DNA of 64,000 bases from positions 1-64,000 of the forward strand of contig JAHQIW010000963.1 in assembly GCA_019055375.1 (NCBI GenBank), in the 5' to 3' direction. Every line of letters begins with the position of its first letter. Position 1 is the stretch's first letter. A program made the translations under genes and the position numbers. The DNA is from Parelaphostrongylus tenuis (lineage: Eukaryota; Nematoda; Chromadorea; Rhabditida; Metastrongylidae). This document shows positions 46,435 to 56,799 of the stretch, piece by piece. The notes below the pieces were generated by a model. The model saw only the letters and a program-made list of their open reading frames with translations, had not been told where the DNA came from and searched no databases.

Positions 46435-46843
46435 GAACAATATGTTAGACGTGCTCGTGAGGGTGGTGACAGAATTCTCACAGGTCTCAAACACAGTCAA
46501 CTAAAAGGTATTGCTATATGTCGTGCGAGCATTCAGCAATATACTTAAAAACATTCTAAACCGCAAGTGCAACATCGAGTAATCTTCTCACTCGTTGTGG
46601 AGTGGCACATCTGCGGCCGTCGCTACCATTAGCTGAAGGGGTGGAGCGAAAGGCATGTGCTAGTGATGAGGTGGCGAGAACGCGAAACGTACGTCTATGA
46701 CTTAAAATGCCAATAACAGACCTCTGAAAGGCTCCAAAAATTCTTCAAAACTATATGGAATTTTCATATTTTGGTGCTCAGAAAAGAAGTCGAAATTGGT
46801 CGACATCAGATATTACGAGAGTGTACCACCGCAAATGCTTTGA
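46435..46843 (+). CDS. Two phase-linked candidate exons, unassigned
   Basis: 46,435-46,507 (acceptor TTTCTGCAG, donor GTATTG) reads EQYVRRAREGGDRILTGLKH. It leaves in phase 1, and 46,782-46,843 enters in phase 1 (acceptor GGTGCTCAG), reading KKSKLVDIRYYESVPPQML then TGA. The junction is coherent and the second exon supplies a stop. No family recognised. A longer alternative frame through the second acceptor runs to 47,021 (SLSQIIQSYWRLKMFF, slightly IQ-motif-like) but does not match the phase. A degenerate hammerhead lies in the intron. Confidence 0.35.
46652..46711 (+). ncRNA. Hammerhead-like motif, probably inactive
   Basis: GTGATGA in place of CTGATGA, a short stem II candidate (GTG...CGC), GAAA, the 6-nt palindrome CGTACG, then TC as cleavage dinucleotide. 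Stem I candidate is GTGCTA / TATGAC with two mismatches; outside, GGCAT pairs with ATGCC. The C-to-G change at the first core base should inactivate it. Confidence 0.4.
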
Positions 46844-47170
46844 AATACAAAGAAAACGAAGACGAAATGAACTAGATGGAAAGGCAAACGATGTCTTGGA
46901 CGACCGCGCGTTGTCGATGGAAGCGTCACTGTCTCAAATCATTCAGAGCTATTGGCGACTGAAAATGTTCTTTATGACAAGGAACGAAACGAACTGTGTG
47001 GACTCTTTAGATGCCACTTAAACTCCTTAACACTGCTGATCCATTTAATCATATAGGGAAATGTGTAAAAATTTACCGTCGTCACCATGGAGCGTATATC
47101 GACAACGAGGGTAGCGAATTCACAGCGTAATGAACTTTTCATTGCAAAGGAATACATGAATTCGGCGTGG

Positions 47171-47366
47171 CATGCATGACATGGTTAGAGGAGCTATAAC
47201 ACAAACGTGGTCTCTTCCGTAACTCGTCAAGTTTTTTATCCTTCCGGGCTCGACAAATTAGTACCTGGCGTGTACAAGAGAATCGCAGAACTGACTTGAT
47301 ACAACAGCAAGCCACTGTGACTCAGTGTAAATGCTAGATATGCATTCAGTCACTTCTGTTGGTGCT
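47171..47366 (+). repeat. S1 SINE-like copy, degenerate
   Basis: CATGGTTAGAGGAGCT for the A-box, no good B-box, then AGATATGCATTCAGTCAC typical of the S1 tail. Truncated. Confidence 0.55.
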
Positions 47367-47882
47367 TAATGGAATCAAATACATTGAGCTTCCATCAATC
47401 AGTTGACCAAAATCGAGAGCTATAGCACTGTCTATATTCGTGACCTCGTGAAAAAGCTATGACTTCTCACAGATCACACTCGAATCTGCTTTTCGACAGT
47501 TGACAACGAATTCTTGATCGCTAAAGTATGTGAGAAGAGAAGAGCTATAAAAATGTAGAAAAGGTCCTTTCTTTTATGATATTCTTTCATTTTCAGGGAT
47601 ATTTGTGAGTAACATTCTAGGGGACTGAATGAAACGGGAATTGAATACTCAAACTTTTGAAAGAAAGATGAGGAGTTGCTAGCATAAGCATCATGGAACA
47701 CTATCGTATGTCAGTGGCCAAAATCCAACGTGTTCACTTGTCTTCATCTCCGAAATTGGAGCACTCAAATGAAAGGAGCATACCTTTATATTCGACTGTT
47801 TTTTTGACACCTCACTTAATATAATATATAATCTGATAACATATTTTAGACCTTTAATGAGACATGTTATGACACTTATAGA

Positions 47883-47925
47883 GTGCTAAACACTTGTTTC
47901 GGCCTTTCAGTTTCATTAGTAGCAC
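47883..47925 (-). ncRNA. Decayed hammerhead, family R2
   Basis: Minus strand: stem I GTGCTA, core CTAATGA (one change, G5 to A), poor stem II, GAAA, CAAGTG, TT, stem I TAGCAC. Stem I is perfect, and its sequence matches the R1 stem I although the flanks are R2. Loss of the core G should block catalysis. Confidence 0.6.
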
Positions 47926-48293
47926 AGTGTCCTTCGATTCAGCCAATCTCTTGCAGAGTGATAATCCCTCTACATATAAAGGAAGCGACAACGATGTTAC
48001 AATGCTCGTGGAAGGTAAAGAGAATCACTTCACATTGCATAGATAACAAATCAGTACAGATCCAGTGAAAAGATCACTTGACATTGTGGTAATTAACAGT
48101 CGATTACTCATGTCTGGTAGAGTGAATAACACCTTTATTATGAACTGTTTTTTTTTTTTTGAGATTTTGCTGATTCTTTATCACTGCATTGTGAAGTGAA
48201 TCATCACTTTGCGAATGCAGTGTAGCATTTTCGTCCCCGATTCCGCTATATGGTGGGTATGTTCTCGAGAAACTGACTAAAGCGAAAAGTACC

Positions 48294-48336
48294 GTGCTAC
48301 TGCCGAGACTTGAAGGCCGCAACGCGTGCCTAGTAA
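48294..48336 (+). ncRNA. Decayed hammerhead, family R2
   Basis: GTGCTA, CTGCCGA, GACTTGAAGGCC, GCAA, CGCGTG, CC, TAGTAA: every element has a counterpart in the 41,920 copy but the core and stem I are damaged. Opposite orientation to the copy at 47,883. Confidence 0.45.
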
Positions 48337-48429
48337 ATCAGAAGTGTCATGACAGACTACATTAAAAGGCTTATAATATGTCATCAGAAAGACGTCATAT
48401 ATTGCGGGGTCTAGTTAGTCACAATTTCG

Positions 48430-48560
48430 GACTGGTACAAGAGTGATCACTTTGGTGGTGTAGTGGAGCCTCGTTCGTCCGGAGAGTATGTGACGCTGTT
48501 TCACCTCCTGACTTTGATTCACATAGTTCTGCATATCACTTAGCATCTTTGAATATACAA
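48430..48560 (+). repeat. tRNA-like repeat, S3/S4-related, degenerate
   Basis: TTTGGTGGTGTAGTGGAGCC (A-box like), then CCTGACTTTGATTC where the B-box should be, and the S3-type end TGCATATCACTTAG. Confidence 0.45.
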
Positions 48561-50726
48561 ATGGAAGTTCATCGCAAAAAAAAAACTTTAAGCAGATCGA
48601 TTATCTTACACGGCAAAAATCTCTATATTCTAAGGCTTTTTCTGCCGCTTTTACGAACTCCTGTAAGCCGTATCTTGATGATTTGACTCGCTAATCATCT
48701 GTTGCAGCTACCGTATTTTGAGCTTACGTAGGTGATTTCTTGACTAGATATTCGTGCAACATCTGCTGTTAGAATAATTTCCTTAGCTAGTCAACTTGCC
48801 TCGTAAGAAGACTATGACATTGTTTGAGACTGATGGACTCGTGTTAATGATGAGAAATCAATTGAAAAGTGGATTTAAAGAGGTACTAAACCTCAACATT
48901 TGGTTTTGATCCTTTGTCTACATCTTGAAGAAACAGTGAACTCTGCATCAAATTGCAGACCATCGAGTGATCGCTTGCGACTTGTTAGAATTTGATCTGA
49001 ATACTCAAATAATTCCAAGTCGTCACTACAGTCGCAATCGTAATGAACATCGACCCAATCGAGATATTTCCAGCGAGGCGGTCGCGACGCGGTTTACTCA
49101 CGCTTACTCGTGTCGAGTTCATTAGGAGAAATCGAGACGACCTTCGCGTACTTTTACACCAACCAATTGATCGACGAGATCATTCGCGGTACTTTACTTC
49201 TTGAAAGGTTCTACTCATCAGTCGATACGCATCCTTTGTGTATCGTCGATTTCCAATGCAACAACCGACAATTTCGTGCCGTTTAGCGTGTTGTATTCGA
49301 TTTCCTTTGCGACGAACAAAACGCAATTTGTGGCGTAAATTTTTCGCCGTGCTCGAATTTTTCATTATATATCAGAGTTGAGCAGAAGTCCCACGGTGCT
49401 CCTCTGGTACGGTAGTTGAACGGCATTCCGTCAGCTATTTCATGCCTTGAATACGAGCAGTAGCTGATGCGGCGAGACACCGACGAATACGGACTGATTA
49501 TAGTCGTCGAACAACGACAACTAACTAAGTATTGTTTTTGCTGTCCGCAGGGTCACTCTTGTTCGGGTCGCGTTCTGAGAGAATTGCCACGATCCACTCA
49601 AATTTTTATATTTGTGCCGAAAAAATGCTATAGTGAACTTCACATTTCCCAATAAATCGCCGTGCATCCTTAGGAAAATCCATGTACATAGTCGCTGTGG
49701 GCTGACGTGGGTGTTCTCGGAATTCTTCCTTGGTTTTTTCAAGACATTTTTCTTAAAGTGATTCTCGCCGTCATATCAATCTAGTTCCGTTGCTTTGTCT
49801 TTTTTTTTCATCAGCCATATTCTGACTCTGTCGAAGCTATCAGCAACCAGTTACCCTTTCAATTTTATACGCTTCAAAAAGAGAATGTGATGTGAAAAGA
49901 AAAATCATTTCAAGAGGGCAGAGGCGTAGTAATTTGTGACTCCATTCTATCGTTCGCACTCTCTTGCGCATCAGATACTCCTTTATGGAGAATCTGCAGT
50001 GTTTTGAGGTTTTCTCTTACAACTGTGAATTCTTCAAGCTTCTCTTTCTTGTTAGTGATATCTGTGGAATTTAAATACTCAATAATTCAATTGCTTTTTC
50101 TGATCCCTGAGATGAACATTGCGATTCTACTGGTCTCTGTTGAAGGAAATATTTCTTAGTAGGAGACGTGAGTTGTTCAAAGAATTGACTATGGGGTAGT
50201 AGTCGTTTCATCCTGAGTTCATATCAGGAGAGTTGAGCTGACTGAGAGATGATGTTAAGCGAAAATTCCAGCAGTACTGCTGTAAGACGGCGTTTGGAAG
50301 CGGTCATTTCCATCTCTCATTCCCAGTCACTTTCAGTTCGGTTTTTGTTCAAATTCTACTTTGTTTCAATCTATCAATTGGGTAATTGATTAGCCGCTAT
50401 CATATAAATTGGTCAGTGATAGCAACCGTCTCGACCTCTTCTTAGAATCACAAAAGTAGTGTTTCTATTCTTGGTTGTTTATATACTCTTCAGGAAATCT
50501 ATATTTTACTGCGTTTTTCTTTTGGTTGTATTACCATGTTGTAGACAAAAATGGCAACGATGCTTGGACGCCAAAGGTGTTTGTGAGGGCTTTCTCTGTG
50601 GTCGTGGGTTAGGGGGCTCAGCATTATCTGCTAGCTGTTTTAATTTGCATGCAAAATTCATTACTGTTTTCGATTATGTTTTTGATGGAACTTGAATAAG
50701 ATCAATTTTTTTCGGTTAAAAAACGG
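48561..50726. other. No recognised gene; compositionally distinct block at 49,040-49,700
   Basis: 49,040-49,700 is richer in CG dinucleotides and GC than its surroundings and carries several minus-strand open frames, such as 49,365-49,180 (KLRFVRRKGNRIQHAKRHEI) and 49,480-49,283. The frames are basic and uninterrupted for 60-75 codons, but I recognise no domain. It may be a decayed retroelement. The frame at 50,459-50,695 is hydrophobic at its start and otherwise featureless. Confidence 0.35.
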
Positions 50727-50780
50727 ATTTGTACACGTGGCCACGTTTCGCCATTTTCCCATTGCTGCCTCATCAGTTCT
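50727..50780 (-). ncRNA. Hammerhead-like motif, probably inactive
   Basis: The minus strand has CTGATGA, a 20-nt stem II candidate that pairs poorly, GAAA, then the perfect 10-nt palindrome CGTGGCCACG, then TG. Core boxes and a palindromic stem III match the complete copies. The UG dinucleotide breaks the UH rule and stem I is not found. Confidence 0.4.
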
Positions 50781-51464
50781 TCGTCTATCGTCGTCGTGTC
50801 AACGTTGTGAAGAAGTCGTCAAAAACTGGCCGATTCGGAGCGGATAGTTTGGCCCAAACAGAGCTGTTATACTGAGGAACTCACCTAGACGATGAGCTTC
50901 GGTTAGTTTTTTTCGCCGGCTTAATTTTTTTTCTTCCCTTACACTCCTTTGCTTCCACTTCTTCATGCTGTCCATACTGCAGGTAGATGCGAAAGACATT
51001 GAATTTTATGTCATTTCCGTAGGAAACTGCAAAAAAAAAATGTTTGCACATGTTTTTCTGCATGTTTGGTCTGCAACAAATGGCAATGTAGATGACGTCA
51101 CGATATAAATAGTTACAATTAAAATCTCGATAATTCCATGCTTGGCCCTTCCTCCTGTTGGATTGATATTTTCTTGAAAGTAGTCTCGAGAATTATGGTC
51201 TTTCATGGATAGTGGGTTGTCCTCATGTTCCTCTTTGATTACAGGATAATTAATATAGTTATTATCAGCTCTTGAGTGTATTGAAACCATTCATGATCGC
51301 TGTTTCACTGCTGAGGGGACATTGCAGAAGATTAAAAGGTCTCAGCATAGGGATTGCGGTTTTTTTCAATCTTCATGTAGTACCATATTAGATTATTTGA
51401 TCTCCATTCAAAGTAGTATACGCCTCCAGTAATACTAAAGAGAAGTTTTCAATTAACATTTTTT

Positions 51465-51620
51465 TCGCGCCACGTTAGATCACGCGCTTCCGCTTAGGGT
51501 GAAGAGCTTAGGAGTTGAACCGGCGCGTATCACCCTAATTGGAGGCGCGCGACCTTACACTATCGAGGCCACCCAACGCGTGCTCTCCGTTAGGGTGAAG
51601 GACATGGGATATACTCACGG
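51465..51620. repeat. tRNA-like repeat pieces in opposite orientations
   Basis: CGCGCTTCCGCTTAGGGTGAAG and, 110 bp later, CGCGTGCTCTCCGTTAGGGTGAAG are two heads of an S3-type module in plus orientation. Between them CGCGCGACCTTACACTATCGAGG is a minus-strand piece. Confidence 0.5.
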
Positions 51621-51709
51621 TTAGAATCGATTTTTTGCCCATCATTCCATGTTGTTCGCTGAATATTTACAAGATCATAACACTGCTATAGAGCAGTAAA
51701 AATAAAGCA

Positions 51710-52827
51710 ATGATCATTTGGAGCGGACCGTTGTTAGATTACATTGGATTGTTTGCTCTTCCAATTTGGATAGTATGCGCCTATAATAAAATGTTGCAGG
51801 ACAAGTTTCGTCGTATTTTCAAAATTCATAAAAATAATTTACTTGTATATCAGTTGAACTCAAACAAAAGGCAAATCAATACTAAAGGTGAGTCACCGTG
51901 GCCGAGTGGTTGTGATACTCGTCGCGGCACTCGTCGAGCCTAGCTCCACCCCATAACACCCCTTCATAATCAACAAGAAACGCCCTATTAAACACCACAG
52001 CTAGGCTATCCGCGAAACTGCAAGGAGACATGCTTTATCAGTATCTTACGTCATTCAAGAAGAAGACGAGAAACGTATCGTATGCTAAAGTACTGGGATC
52101 TGCACGTGAAAAATTGTGATGACAGGTCATGTAAGAATAAGTACTCGAAGTAGTCTCCTCCCACATGAAGATAAATCAGCCACATAACCGGCAGCATGAA
52201 GGTTCCACGGTGGTAGAATTCTCAATCCTTCGATTTGAGAACGAAGATTCCATTCAATTTCGGGGACATTTTGGAACTTTTCGTGAACGTTCCTGTCTTG
52301 ATTTCTCGGTCAATCCGTCTCTTTCTTCACGGAATGTCTTTAACCAACACTGAGGTGTACATATATTGCAAGTTTCGTCCCCATACGCCTTGCATATTTG
52401 CTGATGAGCCTCATGAGCGTTGACACCCAATATGTAGTAAAAGTAGAGCAGCAGACGGATCTTCCTTGAACAGTTCCAGTCAAAAGACTGTGTAGACCAA
52501 TGATATGTCGTTCGGTGCGCAAGAAAACGAGCTTTCTGGTGACTTCAGACTCGCACAAAATACATTTGTAAAAGTCATTTTCTCAAGCAATGCAATAATA
52601 ATTTTTCAATAACCTATTATCGCTTCGAGAAATTTTCAGTAAACACTTTTTTTTCAAACTTCATCTTCTTATTTGTTCGGATGTTTAGCTATCGCATCGT
52701 TATTCTGAGATGTTTAGGAATCTCTGAAGAGGTGCAATGTTTGAATGGAAGCGATAACGGTTCACATTCACCGCCTGAAACTAAGTTTGGTGTCTCACCA
52801 CCAGAGCAATCCAGCTCACCAGGTTAG
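51710..52827 (+). CDS. Two phase-linked candidate exons, possible receptor C-terminus
   Basis: 51,710-51,887 reads one hydrophobic segment (DYIGLFALPIWIVCAYN) followed by a basic amphipathic stretch (KMLQDKFRRIFKIHK). This is how the seventh helix and helix 8 of serpentine receptors look, though NPxxY is absent. It leaves in phase 1 at GTGAGT. 52,718-52,827 enters in phase 1 (ISEEVQCLNGSDNGSHSPPE, then QSSSPG and TAG) and would be a Ser-rich cytoplasmic tail. The first exon has no good acceptor. The second could instead splice at GTTAGC (52,823) in phase 1 into the exon at 54,753, making it part of the nuclear receptor gene. Confidence 0.3.
51888..52142 (+). repeat. tRNA-like repeat, family S2
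   Basis: CACCGTGGCCGAGTGGTTGT (A-box as in class II tRNAs), GCGGCACTCGTCGAGCCTAG, then a tail with AAGGAGACATGC and ACTGGGATCTGCACG shared with 53,503-53,778. Its first bases coincide with a GTGAGT splice donor. Confidence 0.7.
52262..52480 (-). pseudogene. mariner transposase relic, N-terminal region
   Basis: The minus strand reads IRLLLYFYYILGVNAHEAHQ, then ICKAYGDETCN and a linker with FREERDGLTEKSRQERSRKV. This matches the mariner helix-turn-helix (LLYE-F, AxEAHRxICxVYG) and the GD-xxL-x-D/E-x-xRSGRP linker, with the linker eroded. Nothing of the catalytic domain is seen. Confidence 0.7.
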
Positions 52828-53004
52828 CTACTTTTATTCGTAAACAGTCCATGTGCACCTGCATAGCTTTGTTAATGATATCATTAATAGTTAACGTGTC
52901 CTATGGGCAGTAAAATGTCCATGTGTCATACGGAAGTCCTTCTAATGCGTTAGTCAGTTGGCCCTTTTTCTGCTCTGAATTTTTTTAATCCACAAGATCG
53001 ACTG

Positions 53005-53325
53005 TTTTTAGAACCTCGTGATAAACATTCAAAATAATTCCAAAAAAGAATGTTTTACGCCTCAACGAGGTTGGTACACCAGGGCCATACACCGGTATTT
53101 CGGAGGTTTCGGCCTCCTCGTCAGTGACCCCCGCCCCACATTAAGCCCTGCATTGTAGCAAGGAGGGAGGCGTATGTGGTGATGGCATAGTGTACAATGA
53201 CACTGGTCCATCACCACTGTTCAGTCGATGGATTTCGGCTGGTAGACCAAAAATAATTCATAAGATTGGCGGTTTTTCAAACCTCGTGATAAACATTCAA
53301 AATAATTCCAAAAATTTTTTTTTGC
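53005..53325 (-). mobile_element. Retrozyme-like insertion, family R3
   Basis: About 220 bp containing a complete hammerhead are flanked by direct repeats of about 45-60 bp (core ACCTCGTGATAAACATTC, at about 53,012 and 53,279). The repeats may be a long target-site duplication, a tandem duplication of the host sequence, or parts of two element copies. No ORF. Confidence 0.6.
53081..53131 (-). ncRNA. Hammerhead ribozyme, type I, apparently complete (R3)
   Basis: Minus strand: stem I GGGGTCA, core CTGACGA, stem II GGAGG-loop CCGAAA-CCTCC, GAAA, stem III TACCGGTG (8-nt near-palindrome), TA, stem I TGGCCCT. Stem I pairs at all seven positions counting two G-U wobbles; stem II has five Watson-Crick pairs. 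The expected cut on the minus strand is after the base opposite 53,088. The loop of stem II contains a second GAAA, which hides the true box at first sight. Confidence 0.87.
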
Positions 53326-53502
53326 CTTCTTTCTAAACTACAAGCCTGATCCCCGCGAAAGATTTAAATTTTCTCGAGAAAACCTCGCTTATAAACCGCA
53401 TTTTTACCTCATTTGAATCTCCCCACCATCATAGGAGACATGGACATCCTTCAGGAGCTATGTTAATTGTTGCTGTTGAATTCACAACTGCTATAAGCAG
53501 AG

Positions 53503-53778
53503 ACGGGGCGCCGTGGCTGAGTGGTTGTGATGTTCGTTGTGGCGCGCGTGGAGCCGAGCTCCGCGCACCCCCTTCCCCCCCCCCCCCCCAACATTCTCTG
53601 GCAGTCACCAAGAACTCCATGTGGAACGTCACAGCCTCGCTATTTTCGAGACTGCAAGGTGACATGCTCGACCAGTATTCTACGTCATTTAAGAAGAAGA
53701 CGGAAAACGAATCGAATGCAAGAAGTACTGGGATCCGAACACTAAAAATCGTGATGACGGGTCGTGTAAATAAATAAA
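53503..53778 (+). repeat. tRNA-like repeat, family S2
   Basis: GGCGCCGTGGCTGAGTGG, a poly-C run in the middle, tail with CAAGGTGACATGC and CTGGGATCCGAACAC, and a TAAATAAATAAA end. The best-preserved S2 copy. Confidence 0.75.
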
Positions 53779-53802
53779 CAAAATAATGAGAAATATGACA
53801 AA

Positions 53803-54099
53803 TGTAACGAAGTGGTTAGAGGTGCCTTGCGTCGCACACGAGGTTGATTGCTCGATCTCGCACTCATGGCTCACCTAGCTATCGTTCCCTCAGGGGCGGT
53901 AAATTGGTACCAAACTGTCACCGACTCGTCTGGGAGGATAGCCAGCACTGACTCGATACACCGGGAGACCACCGCAAGTCAATGTAAAGGCCAGATATGC
54001 ATTCAATCTCCTCAAACGAGGTTAAAAATTGGAGACGAATGCATGGCGCTTCTCTTAGGGATTGATCAGCGCCGAGAGCTTTATCGTTTTATCTTTATA
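53803..54099 (+). repeat. S1 SINE-like repeat
   Basis: AACGAAGTGGTTAGAGG head, GATTGCTCGATCTCG B-box, tail ending GATTGATCAGCGCCGAGAGC and TTTATC repeats. It directly follows the S2 copy. Confidence 0.8.
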
Positions 54100-54730
54100 A
54101 TAAAAAATGATACAGAGTACAATAGGATGGTAGTCGCATGCGCATATTTGTTGCTGAAGTCCGAGGAATTTTTGAATCTTTTTTCTTCGTATTTCACCTA
54201 GGATGTCATTTCCATTGGTAGGCATGAAATTCATTTTCTCAGGAACTTTATAAGTTCAGTAGATTGCAGGAACCATGTTGGGGTCGAAACCGACCAGCGT
54301 CGACTTCAATCAACTGATTGGGGTTTGAATTCAATTGACATTTTTTTTTATGATCAGATCCACCATACGCTGCTATCGCATCGTTGACGACTAGCTGAAC
54401 CGAATCACACTGACGGCGTCTGATCAAATCTCTTCTAGAAATTACCTTGGTTTCTAATTTCTCTAACTCCGTTGTAGACGCTACCATTATTGTCTAATTG
54501 ATAGTTAGAGGAAACTGTCGGCGTTTTCAGCGCTTTCATCGGAAAATTCTTAACACAGCGTTGAGAAGGGGATGAATTTTATTGCTAGATAGCTTAGAAC
54601 AGAGATTATTGAGTCGCTTATGTTTTTTTTTTCCATCGACATAGGTTCTTCGCGTGTGTTATTAGAATTCTTTGATGACTAAAGCAAACATAGCAACGCT
54701 TTGTTCTCAGATACAAAAGAATTTTAGTAC

Positions 54731-54841
54731 ATGAGAGACTACACATTTTCAGTTCTCGATTCTTGTCCTGAAAAGTCCATAAATCGTAAGCGAACAAACA
54801 CAGCTTCTAGCGGTGGTGGAGAAAAGAGGACGGCAAACAAG
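54731..54841 (+). CDS. Probable upstream exon of the nuclear receptor gene
   Basis: Either an initial exon from the ATG at 54,731 (37 codons) or an internal exon from 54,753 after TTTTCAG. It reads SVLDSCPEKSINRKRTNTAS then SGGGEKRTANK and leaves in phase 0 at a GTAAAG donor. The first zinc-finger exon at 62,520 enters in phase 0 with ICRVCGD, and nuclear receptors of this group commonly have a short polar N-terminal region ending just before the finger. The link is inferred from phase and order only; the intron would be 7.7 kb. Confidence 0.45.
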
Positions 54842-55439
54842 GTAAAGTCATTTCTATATATTTTGATAGAATGTTTCAAGACTTTCTTGAAGTGTGGCAT
54901 AGCACCTCGCGTGCTTGACGTAGGTTTTGGCTTTCTAGCAAGCCTCATTAGTAGCACGTGCCATTCGGTTGATTGCCTCTACTGTTATAAAAAATCGACG
55001 TCGACGAAGAAAGTACACACTGTGTTAAGTGAAATAATCACTTCTATCTATGTTTATTTCCAATCACTATACTATTTGCTATCACATCTTCACTGAGCGG
55101 ATCATAGCACTTCTTGTGTTAGATTCATTTCCTTGAAATCATCGTCCCAAAGATCTTCAGACATTCTGCGTTTTGTTTCCACTTGCTTGAGGATTTGGCT
55201 GCCTTCATATGAATGTCGTAGAATGCTGGTCGAGAAGAATATTCTTGCAATCCCGGAGGTAGCTTAGCAAGGCTTCTTGCTAGTTTATTGCAAGAGAGTG
55301 GTGGAAGAGGGGACTTAGTCGGCGCCTCCTTATCAACTTGCTTCCTGATTCATCGTATCATTATTCTTTGCGCAACCCTGCCCCACCTGTTAATTACCAC
55401 ACAAAACTAGCAGGACGGTAATTTCTGGCATATGATCAT

Positions 55440-55968
55440 TGATAAGCTACCACACGTTCTTTGATGTCTCTATCATGGCTGTCAGTCGTCAACATTTAGC
55501 AGGTTTGGTCGGGCATGCGATATCGCTTTGTAAACTTGTTAAGCTGACAGCTACTGTGATATGTATTAACCAAGATTTCTAATGTTTTTACTTCTTTTTC
55601 TTCTACAGTGTTAGGATGGTTTGAGTGCACCTAAGAAAATTGAGTGGTGAGCGAAAATTCGCCCTCATTCGGGAGTTGTTCTCGCGTTTCACTCATACCG
55701 AGGGCTGCGTTCTACCACTACATCACGGAGTCACCATTTGAGGTGGAATTTTTGCTCACGACTCAATTTTCTTAGGTGCATTCAAAGCATCATAACACTG
55801 CGAAAAAAAAAACAGTAAAAACGTCAAAAGTCTTGGCTATCACATATCACAATGGCTGTTAGCTTAACTGGATTTATAGATCGATATCGCATACCCGACC
55901 AAGCCTGTTAAAGGTTGGTGGCTGATAGCTATGATAGAGACATTAAAGAATGAGTGGTAGCGAAACGG
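55440..55968. repeat. Palindromic element with tRNA-like S4 loop
   Basis: Arms of about 215 bp (55,440-55,655 and 55,752-55,968) are reverse complements, including GATGTCTCTATCAT and GCACCTAAGAAAATTGAG. The loop carries a minus-strand tRNA-like module (GTGATGTAGTGGTAGAACGC). A second, plus-strand module follows at 55,975-56,065 (GTTGGTGGTGTAGTGGTATC). The family is shared with 7,575-7,795. Confidence 0.7.
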
Positions 55969-56799
55969 TGCGTTGGTGGTGTAGTGGTATCGTGTTTCTT
56001 CGGTATGGATGAAACGCGGTTTCAACTCCCAACTGAGGAATCTTTACCACCACTCAATTTCCTTAAGTGCATTTGAAACATCATTAATAAGCATTGCAAA
56101 ATATAGAGCTTTCCAGTGTTAAATGATCCTCAATGACTTAGTACTTCGAATGTACAGGAGTTCGACGATTAGCAATGAAGAAGTCGTAAATAGCAGATTG
56201 AGTATAAGCATCGGTGCATAAAGCGTCAGACGAATTTGCATCGGGATTTTCCAGATCAGAGAAGATCGAAAAGAAGCAAAACGACATTTCAGCAACGCCA
56301 AGTCGTTATTTGGAGGTCTAAAATTAAAATACATTGAGTACTATTCACCAGATACCGATTGGCACATGCTACGCAATATAACAAGGAAATTCATTTCGTC
56401 TTTTCCAATCGAGGTCCTGCTCAGGTCAATTCACGCTTTTTCAATCGTTTATGACGAGATTGCCCCTTGTAGGGACGCTTCTTTACGTGACATCAGAGAT
56501 CACTTTCTGTCTCCTCTCACTACCACCCTTTATTGTCTCCGTTGTACTACAAAATACCTTACCCGGATTACTATACCTCCATAGGACAATATTTTCCATC
56601 GATTGATTGATGACATGCGGCGCTGTGAATCGATAATCGATGCCCAGAAGGGGCACCATGTGACGGCGTGCATCACTTGTTTTGTAATCGTCTAGACTCG
56701 TTAGATAAGGCAGATAAACGCTCACTCCAAAACAGTATTGGGGGTTGGCAAGGAATTTTCCGGACTTTATCGTTTTTGTTAATTATTTTTCATGTGATA

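Noticed and set aside
50459..50695. Frame with hydrophobic N-terminus as a secreted peptide gene
   Set aside because: The hydrophobic start comes from T-rich sequence, and the rest lacks a domain or splice support.
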